Shown: piece by piece, positions 16,759 through 24,448 of the stretch
How positions within the stretch are numbered: the first letter of the stretch is position 1
Layout of the letters: each line of letters starts with the position of its first letter
Assembly: GCA_900316285.1 (NCBI GenBank)
Contig: ONCG01000001.1
Location: 295,195 to 359,194, forward strand
Direction: 5' to 3'
DNA: 64,000 nucleotides
Source of the DNA: an uncultured Prevotellaceae bacterium
GTDB taxonomy: Bacteria > Bacteroidota > Bacteroidia > Bacteroidales > Bacteroidaceae
Notes under the pieces: model-generated
What the model saw: the letters and a program-made list of their open reading frames with translations, nothing else
The model's database searches: none
What the model was told of the DNA's origin: nothing
Translations under genes and position numbers: made by a program

Positions 16759-19108
16759 TATTCGGCTCGTCCCAAATCTTGGTCTTGGTGCAGACGACCT
16801 TCTGCTCCAGGCGGCCGACGCGCAACACGAAGTCTCCCTCCTCGAGTGTCCAACGGCAGTCGGCACCCACAAAGGCCATGCTCTTGGCCGGCAGACGGAA
16901 CGTCACCGTCTTCGTCTCACCCGGCTGCAACTCCACCTTCGTGAAATCGCGCAGACGACGATTGTCGGGCGTCAGCGAAGCAATGACATCGCTCGCATAG
17001 AGCAGCACGGCTTCCTTGCCGGCACGCGCGCCTGTGTTCTTCACATCGACAGAGACGGTAATCACATCGTCGGCGGTGAACTCAGAACGGTCGGCACGCA
17101 GGTTGCTATATTCAAACGTGGTGTACGACAAGCCATAGCCGAAGGGCCACTGCAGCGAAACCTTCGCATCGTAGTTGTAAGCGCCAGCCATCGTGCCGAC
17201 CTCCTCGCTGACCTTATAATCATAGGTGTTCAGCGAGTTGATTTCGCGTGGATAGGTATAAGGCATCTTCGCCGAGAAATTGGCATCGCCCGTGAGCAGA
17301 TTTGCCAAGGCATCGCCACCGTAGTTGCCCGGCAGCAGGATGTCTACCACCGCCTTGGCCAGCGGCTCAATGTCAGCCAACAGGCGCGGACGACCTTCGT
17401 TGAGCACGAGGATGACGGGCTTGTCAGTCTTGCTCAGTGCCTTCACCAGCGAGCGCTGGTTCTCAGAGAGCCATAGGTCGGAGAGGTTACCAGGCGTCTC
17501 AGTATAGCTGTTCTCGCCGATGCAGGCTACGATGACGTCGCAATCAGCAGCGGCAGCCTTCAGGGCCGAGCCCTCCACGAGTTGTGCGTCGTGAACCATC
17601 AGCTGCGCCTCGTCGACCTTCTCTTCCCAGTACTGTCCTCTCTCGTTGTAGGTGACACACTGGTTCAGCGTCACATTCTCCTTTCCGAACTTATTGCAGA
17701 ACGCCTCGTAGATGGTATTGTATTTCTCGCTGAGGTCCTCGGCATTCGAACCCTGCCACGTGTAGCTCCAGCCACCATTCAGACAACGCATCTGGTTGGC
17801 ATTCGGTCCCGTGAGCAGAATCTTCTTTCCCTTCGCCAAAGGCAGGATGTTGCCTTCGTTCTTCAGCAGCACCTCACTCTCCTCGGCTGCCTGCAATGCC
17901 TTTGCGGCATGTTCATCCGAGCCGAACTTCTCATAGCCCTTGCCACCGGTGTTGGGTTCGTCGAAGAGGTTCAGACGATACTTCAATCGGAGGATGCGAC
18001 GTACGGCATCGTCGATGCGCGACATCGGCACTTGTCCTTCCTCCACAAGCTCCTTCAGCAGGATGCAGAAGTCCACGCTGTAGGGATCCATCGACATATC
18101 AATACCAGCATTCACAGCCATGCGCACGGCGTCTTTCTTGTCCTTGGCCACATGCTCGCGCTGGAAGAGGTTGTTGATGTCTGCCCAGTCGGTGACGAGC
18201 ATGCCATCCCACTGCAGGTCTTCCTTCAGCCACTTCGTCAGATACTCGTAGCTGGCGTGTACGGGCTGGCCATTGATAGAGCCCGAGTTCACCATCATCG
18301 TCAGCGTACCGGCGAGGGCAGCGGCCTTGAACGGCTCGAAGTATTTCTCACGCAACATCTGCGGCGACACATAAGCCGGCGTACGGTCCTTGCCCGTCCA
18401 GGGAGCGCCATAGGCGAAGTAGTGCTTCGTGCTGGTTCCCACATGATAGCGACCCAGGTGGTTGGGATCGTCGCCCTGATAGCCCTTGATCTCGGCTTCC
18501 ACCATGCGAGCATTCACAATGGCATCCTCGCCGAAGCTCTCGTAGATGCGCGGCCAGCGCGGGTCACGGCCGAGGTCGACCACGGGGTTATAAACCCACG
18601 GGCAGTTGGCGGCGCGGCTTTCATAAGCCGTAATCTCTGCACCCGTGCGGGCGAGCTCGGTGTTAAACGATGCTGCGAGGTTGATGGGCTGCGGGAACAG
18701 CGTGCCCGCCTGCGTGTAGGTCACACCGTGGTTATGGTCGAGGCCATAGACATCAGGAATGCCGATATACTTCATCGACTTCTGCTGGATGAGCAGAATC
18801 CACTTCTGCCATTGCTCCACGGTGGCGGCACGCGTGCCCGGTGCATTCAGGATGCTACCCACCTTCCAATTCTTGATGATCGTGTCGAGCATCTGCTCGT
18901 TCACCTGCCACGTGCCATCGGCGCCATAGCGGCCCATGATGTCGAAGTTCAGTTCCAGCATCTGCCCGATCTTCTCGTCGAGCGTCATCTTAGCCAGTGT
19001 TTTCTCCACTTTCTTCTCCAGCGCTGCATCACGCGGGATGGCCGGCCGCTGCGCCCATGCCAGGACAACACTGCCGACCAGCAACATTGTTAAAAAGCTC
19101 TTTTTCAT
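16754..19108 (-). CDS. Beta-glucosidase, GH3 (BglX-like)
   Basis: Exo-acting beta-glycosidase, 784 residues, with a signal peptide ending AWAQ. The N-terminal barrel contains the nucleophile region GMLVTDWADINN. The second alpha/beta domain follows (about residues 400-600, KKILLTGPNANQMRCLNGGW, GNYGGDALANLL), and a fibronectin-III-like domain closes it (YGLSYTTFEYSNL to KSMAFVGADCRW). The likely substrate is cello- or xylo-oligosaccharide in the periplasm, but GH3 specificity cannot be read from sequence alone. It is a single-gene unit with its own promoter and is divergent from the GH25 gene. Confidence 0.93.
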   Translation of the reverse strand: MKKSFLTMLLVGSVVLAWAQRPAIPRDAALEKKVEKTLAKMTLDEKIGQMLELNFDIMGRYGADGTWQVNEQMLDTIIKNWKVGSILNAPGTRAATVEQWQKWILLIQQKSMKYIGIPDVYGLDHNHGVTYTQAGTLFPQPINLAASFNTELARTGAEITAYESRAANCPWVYNPVVDLGRDPRWPRIYESFGEDAIVNARMVEAEIKGYQGDDPNHLGRYHVGTSTKHYFAYGAPWTGKDRTPAYVSPQMLREKYFEPFKAAALAGTLTMMVNSGSINGQPVHASYEYLTKWLKEDLQWDGMLVTDWADINNLFQREHVAKDKKDAVRMAVNAGIDMSMDPYSVDFCILLKELVEEGQVPMSRIDDAVRRILRLKYRLNLFDEPNTGGKGYEKFGSDEHAAKALQAAEESEVLLKNEGNILPLAKGKKILLTGPNANQMRCLNGGWSYTWQGSNAEDLSEKYNTIYEAFCNKFGKENVTLNQCVTYNERGQYWEEKVDEAQLMVHDAQLVEGSALKAAAADCDVIVACIGENSYTETPGNLSDLWLSENQRSLVKALSKTDKPVILVLNEGRPRLLADIEPLAKAVVDILLPGNYGGDALANLLTGDANFSAKMPYTYPREINSLNTYDYKVSEEVGTMAGAYNYDAKVSLQWPFGYGLSYTTFEYSNLRADRSEFTADDVITVSVDVKNTGARAGKEAVLLYASDVIASLTPDNRRLRDFTKVELQPGETKTVTFRLPAKSMAFVGADCRWTLEEGDFVLRVGRLEQKVVCTKTKIWDEPNI

Positions 19109-19154
19109 TCTGTTTGTATTTATTGATTTTAGTTATATCATCTAATTTTGCCTA

Positions 19155-19186
19155 CAAAGTTACTAAAAATCGAGTGCAGAACAAAA
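19155..19186 (-). promoter_or_regulatory. Promoter of the GH3 gene
   Basis: On the minus strand TTTTG, 19 bases, then TAACTTTG (19155-19162): a perfect consensus match, about 47 bases before the ATG. Confidence 0.8.
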
Positions 19187-19204
19187 GAAACTGTTTCTTT
19201 TTTA

Positions 19205-19323
19205 TGGTTTTTCTCTCACTTATTCGTAACATTGGCTTCGCCGAATTTACTTTCGTTCGGAAAAGCAAAGCAAAAAAAATCCTTTTTTCCTTTGCTTTTC
19301 TCTCACTTATTCGTAACTTTGCA
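19205..19323 (+). promoter_or_regulatory. Promoter of the GH25 gene with an upstream duplicate
   Basis: TTTG (19291-19294), 19 bases, TAACTTTG (19314-19321). The string TTTTCTCTCACTTATTCGTAAC occurs here in two parts at 19206-19227 and 19296-19317. The upstream copy ends in TAACATTG and would be a weaker or dead promoter. The start codon is only 5 bases past the -7 element, implying a leaderless mRNA. Confidence 0.75.
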
Positions 19324-19326
19324 TGT

Positions 19327-21096
19327 ATGAAGGAAAGTCGCAGTAGTATTTCGCAGGAGGAGCAACGCCGCTACAAACGTTTGCTTTGGGCGCTGTTGCT
19401 ATTGGCCGCACTGGTTGTGGCCACGCTCCTGGTGCTGCCTCACATCCCGCCATCCAAGGAAGGGATGCAGCGAAGCACGGCACTGCTGGAGCGCAGCACG
19501 TTCTACGAGGTGAGCCTCGACGGACAGGCGATGTTCCAACTCAGCGACAACGACAACTGGACCATCAGCCGTATGTCGGTGAACATGCTGGACACCACCG
19601 TGGCACATGTGGAGCAGGTGACGGGCACGTGGCTGCGCCGCACGTTCCAGCCGTTCTGCCGCGGACGACTCATGGTGGCCGCTGCCGATACGAGTCTTTG
19701 GAATGCCGACAAGGCGGCTCGCGCCGCTGCTGCCCTGCCGGAGCAGCGCGACGTTCTCTTGCGACGCATCGAGGCAATGGAGAAGCGCATCGAGGAACTG
19801 CAATACTTCATGAAAGTGCATGGTGTCACCGACGAGGGCTTCAACGTCGTCGCCGACTGGCATCAGATTGCAACCGAAGAGCTGCAAAACGTCAGGAAGG
19901 TCATGGAGGTGCTCAACGACAGCACGCATCTGGAGCGAATGACGGTCACGCTCGTGCAGAAATACACCCTGCTCCACACCAACAGCGCAGGACAGATTCA
20001 GCGCATCCCCTGCCACATCATAAAAACCGCCCCCGAGAAAGGCTATTGCATCGTACAAACGCAAAACCACTGGATGCCCAATCCCGTGAGTCCGCAATAC
20101 AACAGCACCGCCGTGAGTGCTCTGCGCCATCAGCACGACTCACTGCTCCGCCTGCCCAAAGACACGCTGAACGCATCGCTGTGGATGGCCGCCGACAGCA
20201 CCTCTTATAAAGGCGAGACCAACGCCAACTGGCAGCCCGCAGGACATGGCATCATGCGAAGCTGGAACGGAAAGGTCTATGACGGCATGTGGAAGGACGG
20301 CAAGCGTCATGGCTTCGGCATCTCGATGGACAGCGACGGTCGCCTGCGCGTGGGCGAGTGGAAAGAGGATGTCTATCAGGGCGAGCGCCTGATGTACACC
20401 GTTGAGCACGTCTACGGCATCGACATCTCACGCTATCAACACGAGAAAGGAAAGAAGAAATACGCCATCGACTGGAGTCGCCTGCGCATCTCGAGTCTGG
20501 GCACGCTGAGTAAGAAGCGCATCAGCGGCGTCGTGGACTATCCCGTGAGCTTCTGCTTCGTGAAGGCTACCGAGGGCACCACCATTCGCAACGCCTACTA
20601 TGTCTCTGACTGCATGCAGGCTCGGCGGCGAGGCATCCACGTGGGCAGCTACCACTTCTTCTCGCTGAAGTCGTCGCCACGCGAACAGGCCACAGCTTTC
20701 CTGCGCTATGCCCGTTTCCCGAAGGGCGACCTGCCACCCGTGCTCGACGTAGAGCCCACCAACGCACAGATTCGCGCCTATGGCGGCACGGAGAAACTGC
20801 TGCAGGCCATCCGTACCTGGCTGCAGATCGTGGAGCAACAAGTCGGCGTGCGCCCAATTCTCTACGTGAACCAGGGTTTCGTCACGAAGCACCTTGCTGA
20901 CGCTGCCGACATGAAGCGCGACTACCAAGTGTGGATTGCCCGCTACGGCGAGTATAAACCCGACGTGCGACTCGCCATCTGGCAGCTGTCGCCCGATGGC
21001 CGCGTAGCCGGCATCCGTGGCGAAGTAGACATCAACGTCTTCAACGGCTACCGCGACCAATACGAAGAATTCTTGGAAACTCACTGCATCAAATAG
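19327..21096 (+). CDS. Membrane-anchored GH25 lysozyme-like protein with MORN-like repeats
   Basis: The start MKESRSS gives 589 residues; the longer frame upstream runs through promoter sequence. One membrane segment (about residues 20-42) leaves the rest periplasmic. Next is an unassigned region with a short coiled coil (EAMEKRIEELQYF), then two MORN-like repeats (GKVYDGMWKDGKRHGFGISM and a second, weaker unit). The C-terminal GH25 domain carries YGIDISRYQ, FCFVKATEGTT and LPPVLDVEP, the expected acidic residues for muramidase action. It could remodel the cell's own peptidoglycan. MORN repeats joined to a lysozyme suggest membrane or surface positioning. Confidence 0.85.
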   Translation: MKESRSSISQEEQRRYKRLLWALLLLAALVVATLLVLPHIPPSKEGMQRSTALLERSTFYEVSLDGQAMFQLSDNDNWTISRMSVNMLDTTVAHVEQVTGTWLRRTFQPFCRGRLMVAAADTSLWNADKAARAAAALPEQRDVLLRRIEAMEKRIEELQYFMKVHGVTDEGFNVVADWHQIATEELQNVRKVMEVLNDSTHLERMTVTLVQKYTLLHTNSAGQIQRIPCHIIKTAPEKGYCIVQTQNHWMPNPVSPQYNSTAVSALRHQHDSLLRLPKDTLNASLWMAADSTSYKGETNANWQPAGHGIMRSWNGKVYDGMWKDGKRHGFGISMDSDGRLRVGEWKEDVYQGERLMYTVEHVYGIDISRYQHEKGKKKYAIDWSRLRISSLGTLSKKRISGVVDYPVSFCFVKATEGTTIRNAYYVSDCMQARRRGIHVGSYHFFSLKSSPREQATAFLRYARFPKGDLPPVLDVEPTNAQIRAYGGTEKLLQAIRTWLQIVEQQVGVRPILYVNQGFVTKHLADAADMKRDYQVWIARYGEYKPDVRLAIWQLSPDGRVAGIRGEVDINVFNGYRDQYEEFLETHCIK

Positions 21097-21181
21097 CCGC
21101 CCTTCAGCCATTGTTTTTCACAAAAAGCTGTAGAAAAACCGACGATTTTCACGAAAAAACTGAAGAAAAATCCGTTTTTCC

Positions 21182-21212
21182 TTTGTTTTTTTACCAACTT
21201 TTAGTACCTTTG
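21182..21212 (+). promoter_or_regulatory. Promoter upstream of the hybrid regulator
   Basis: TTTG (21182-21185), 19 bases, TACCTTTG (21205-21212). The next start codon is 310 bases away, so the transcript has a long, hairpin-rich leader. An opposing TAACTTTG at 21464-21471 on the minus strand could drive antisense transcription. Confidence 0.65.
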
Positions 21213-21278
21213 TAATCGCAAAGGCCGCAAGCTAATGCAACATAGCTGGGAAAAAAACATCTTTAGATGGAGTTACAA

Positions 21279-21412
21279 GCTCTTTTCGAACCAAACTGCG
21301 ACTTTCAGGTTTCAGCACAGAGAGCACCCGTAGCACCAATAAAATTGGTGTGGGGCGATGCTTTCTGATGTACTGAGGTTGTCGCAGACCTGGTTTCGAA
21401 ACAGAGAGCTCG
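21279..21412. repeat. Imperfect palindromic element in the regulator leader
   Basis: Arms AGCTCTTTTCGAACCAAACT and the inverted GAGCTCTCTGTTTCGAAACC share CTGCGAC further in. A central CACCAAT/ATTGGTG hairpin is at 21334-21350. A 64-codon minus-strand frame across it is probably not a gene but the by-product of a multi-copy element. Confidence 0.6.
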
Positions 21413-21521
21413 CCCACACCTTTCACAAACTATAATAACTAACCTAACTAAAACTTTCGGGTGCAAAGTTAGGGAGAAATCACCGAAAAAGGTTTAAAGA
21501 TTCGTTCAAAAACTTACACAA

Positions 21522-23795
21522 ATGATACACCTAAGGAAATTATTGATATCGACCATACTCGCCTGCATCATCGTAACCCTTACCTCATGCAGCCGACAGC
21601 CGCCACGCTACACCATTGGCGTGTCGCAATGCAGTAGTGACATTTGGCGCGACAAGCTCATCAGCGAGCTCGCCACCGCCAACTACAGCCGCGACGATGT
21701 CAGAATTACCTTTGTATCGGCCAACGACAACGACCAGCGGCAGATTGCACAAATCGACAGCCTCATCGCCGAGAATGTAGACCTGCTCATCGTGTCACCC
21801 AACCAAGTGTCGACCATCTCGCCAGCCATCGACCGCGCCTACCAGAAAGGCATCAAGGTCATCCTCTTCGACCGAAAGACCGACAGCCCGAACTTTACCG
21901 CCTTCATGGGTGCCGACAACTATGCCGTGGGACATGCCATGGGTGAATACATCGCCAGCAAGCTGAATGGTCGCGGACGAGTGCTCGAAATCATGGGCCT
22001 GCGCGGCTCGTCGCCGGCCATTGACCGCCATCGCGGTTTCACTGATGCCGTGAAGCAGCATCCCGGCATCACCATCCTCGACTCGCTGCAAGGCGACTGG
22101 ACGGAGGAGAGTGCCCACAAGGCCATGCAAGAATATTTACAAAAGGCCAACGGCAACCCGCAAATCGACTACATCTTCGGACAGAACGACCGCATGGCAC
22201 TTGGCGCCCGAAAGGAGTTAGAGGCCAATGGGAAGCTGTCAACAGCCACTTGTTTCTGCGGCATCGATGCCCTTGCCACTCCCGACGGCGGCATCGAGCA
22301 CATCCTCAGCGGCGACCTCGAAGCCTCCTACATCTACCCCACCCGCGGCGATGAGCTCTTCCAGCTGGCCATGAACATTCTGGAAGGAAAGCCCTACGAG
22401 CACGAGAACCAACTGAAGGCAGCCATCGTCACCCGCGACAACGCTAACGTCATGCTCATGCAGGCGGAGGAGATGATGCGACAAGGCAAGAACATCGAGC
22501 AGATGCACAACCGCGTCGACGACTACATGCAGAAGCTTGCCGGACAGCGCATGCTCTCCCTGCTCTCACTGGGCATCATCCTTTTGCTCGCCCTCGCCGC
22601 CTTCCTCATCTGGCACGACCGCCGCGCTCGAATCCGCATCAACAAGGAACGCGAGCAGATGGCACGCCAGCAAATAGACTTCTACACCCAGGCCGCCCAC
22701 CAGCTGCGCACGCCGCTGACGCTCATCACTGGTCCGCTGAAGCAGCTTGAGCAAACCGAGACCATGCGCAACGACAACACCGAGGCGCATGCCATGCTCG
22801 ACATCGTCAGTCGTAATGCCGACCAGCTGGCCGAACTAGTCAACAAGATTTTGAGCGGAAATGCTTCACCGCACCCAGTAGTCGAGGAAGTGGCCGACAT
22901 CGCTGAATATCAAGAGGCGACTCCCACACACACTGAGGAGGAACCCACCGAAGAACTGTCCATCCTCATCGTCGACGACAATGCCGACATCCGCACCTAC
23001 TTGCGCACCATTCTAGCTCCCTTCTACACCATCAGCGAAGCTGCCGATGGCAAGCAGGGATTGGAAATCGCCTTGCGCGACGTGCCCGACCTGATTGTCA
23101 GCGATGTAATGATGCCCGTGATGAATGGTCTGGAGTTCTGCCAACAGGTGAAGGACAACCTCGCCACGAGCCATATTCCCGTCATCTTGCTCACCGCCCG
23201 CGCCCTCTCGGCACACCAGATAGAAGGCTATCGCAGCGGTGCCGACGCCTACATCACCAAGCCTTTCGAAGCACAGTTGCTGCTCGCACGCATAGAGAAC
23301 CTGCTGCGCAGCCGACAAGTGTTGAAAGACCTGTGGGCACAACAGCCCGTCAGCAGTCAGGAGGCTGTCTCTACGGAAGGAGAAGGGAGCGCTCGTGACC
23401 TTTCTGCCGAAGAGGCATCGGCAGACGCCCAAGCCCCCCTGCCCACGGAAGAGAACCAGCTGCAGGCAGTCAGCGAGGCTCCGTTCCTCACACGCTTCAA
23501 GGCCATCCTCGAGAAGCACCTCACCGACAGCGATCTCAGCGTTGAAGACCTCGGCACAGAGGTCGGTCTCTCGCGCGTGCAGCTTTATCGCAAGGTGAAA
23601 GCCCTCACGGGTCGTTCGCCTGTGGAACTGCTGCGCACAGCCCGTCTGCAGCGTGCCCGCCAGATGCTGCTCACCACCGACAAGACCATCTCGGAAGTAG
23701 CTTACGATGTTGGTTTCTCTGCCCCCAGCTACTTCACGAAGTGTTTCCGCGACGAGTTTGGCATCAGCCCCTCGGAGCTCACCAACAAGCAATAG
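21522..23795 (+). CDS. Hybrid two-component regulator of the fructan locus, lacking the HATPase domain
   Basis: 757 residues. The N-terminus is lipoprotein-like (LTSC, Cys23), though with the internal membrane segment it may simply be the first anchor. A periplasmic sugar-binding domain of the RbsB/LacI type covers about residues 30-320. Then come a membrane segment (about 347-366), a HisKA helix pair with AAHQLRTPLTLITGPL, a receiver with LIVDDN, DLIVSDVMMP and a conserved Lys (YITKPF), and a C-terminal AraC-type HTH. No N, G1 or G2 ATP-binding motif occurs between HisKA and the receiver; they are separated by only about 45 residues. Full-length relatives such as the fructose sensor BT1754 carry that domain. 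It precedes the SusC/D and GH32 genes it presumably controls. Confidence 0.88.
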   Translation: MIHLRKLLISTILACIIVTLTSCSRQPPRYTIGVSQCSSDIWRDKLISELATANYSRDDVRITFVSANDNDQRQIAQIDSLIAENVDLLIVSPNQVSTISPAIDRAYQKGIKVILFDRKTDSPNFTAFMGADNYAVGHAMGEYIASKLNGRGRVLEIMGLRGSSPAIDRHRGFTDAVKQHPGITILDSLQGDWTEESAHKAMQEYLQKANGNPQIDYIFGQNDRMALGARKELEANGKLSTATCFCGIDALATPDGGIEHILSGDLEASYIYPTRGDELFQLAMNILEGKPYEHENQLKAAIVTRDNANVMLMQAEEMMRQGKNIEQMHNRVDDYMQKLAGQRMLSLLSLGIILLLALAAFLIWHDRRARIRINKEREQMARQQIDFYTQAAHQLRTPLTLITGPLKQLEQTETMRNDNTEAHAMLDIVSRNADQLAELVNKILSGNASPHPVVEEVADIAEYQEATPTHTEEEPTEELSILIVDDNADIRTYLRTILAPFYTISEAADGKQGLEIALRDVPDLIVSDVMMPVMNGLEFCQQVKDNLATSHIPVILLTARALSAHQIEGYRSGADAYITKPFEAQLLLARIENLLRSRQVLKDLWAQQPVSSQEAVSTEGEGSARDLSAEEASADAQAPLPTEENQLQAVSEAPFLTRFKAILEKHLTDSDLSVEDLGTEVGLSRVQLYRKVKALTGRSPVELLRTARLQRARQMLLTTDKTISEVAYDVGFSAPSYFTKCFRDEFGISPSELTNKQ

Positions 23796-23874
23796 CCACA
23801 CCGTTTCGGTCATTCGCAAAGCCGCCAATGGTTTCCCATTTCATTTGCTATGCCTATTGACAGGTTATTTTAAT

Positions 23875-23984
23875 GTAGGGACGCGGCGTGCCGCGTTATT
23901 GGATTTAGCTTTTTCCTCTCCAGTCGCTCGGCTCTGCCGCTTTCATAACGAAGTGGAGAAAGAACGCGACCGTCGCGTCCCTAC
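23875..23984. repeat. REP-doublet-like element, copy 3 (110 bp)
   Basis: GTAGGGACGCGGCGTGCCGC ... GACCGTCGCGTCCCTAC. Compared with the GACGTGTC arm of copy 1, the left arm has GGCGTGCC: a paired A-T to G-C change that keeps the hairpin. The interior shares CGAAGTGGAGAAAGAAC with the other family members. It directly abuts array B. Confidence 0.85.
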
Positions 23985-23989
23985 ATTTT

Positions 23990-24206
23990 CAAGGTCAATG
24001 CTTTTAGCCCCCCAGAGCTATGCTTTTAGACACCCAAAGCAATGACTTTAGACGCCAAGAGCAATGCTCTTAGACCCCAAAAGCAATGCTCCAAGGCTTC
24101 CAAAGCTATGCTCCGTAGCTTCAGGAGCTATGCTCTGTAACATCTAGAGCTATGCTTTGTAACATCAGGAGATATGCTCTATACGGTTTGGAACGATGCT
24201 TTCTTC
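23990..24206. repeat. 22-bp phased repeat array B (10 units)
   Basis: The ATGC/ATGA core recurs at 23998, 24020, 24042, 24064, 24086, 24108, 24130, 24152, 24174 and 24196, exactly 22 bp apart. Typical unit: AGAGCTATGCTTTTAGAC plus 4 variable bases. Cores alternate GAGCTATGCTC and GAGCAATGCTC. It lies between the regulator and susC. Confidence 0.95.
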
Positions 24207-24295
24207 CAACCATGCAACAGTCATAAGGGAGGGTGGAATGGCTGCGAATGCGCTGATTCACCATGAAAACCACCATCCAAGACCACCAACGGCAC

Positions 24296-24399
24296 AAATA
24301 AAAATCGTTCATTTGCTAGCAAAAATGTTACATCGCAACAATTTTTGAACGCGATGAACGAATTTTTATCTTTATACGCGAGTGAAAAGGGTAATTTTG
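24296..24399 (+). promoter_or_regulatory. Candidate regulator operator and promoter of the fructan susC
   Basis: AAATAAAAATCGTTCAT (24296-24312) is repeated inverted as GATGAACGAATTTTTATC (24353-24370) with a one-base indel. The right arm also forms a direct repeat, TGAACGCGATGAACG. A -7-like TAATTTTG is at 24392-24399, about 50 bases before the ATG. Position and symmetry fit binding by the AraC-type domain of the 21522 regulator. Confidence 0.55.
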
Positions 24400-24448
24400 C
24401 GCCGTAATTGATTCAAAAAACCTAAGTACTAACAAAAAAACATTGCAA

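Noticed and set aside
21232-21426. Small minus-strand protein of 64 residues
   Set aside because: It runs through the arms of the palindromic element, has no promoter spacing that suits it and no recognisable domain; an accidental frame in a repeat is more likely.
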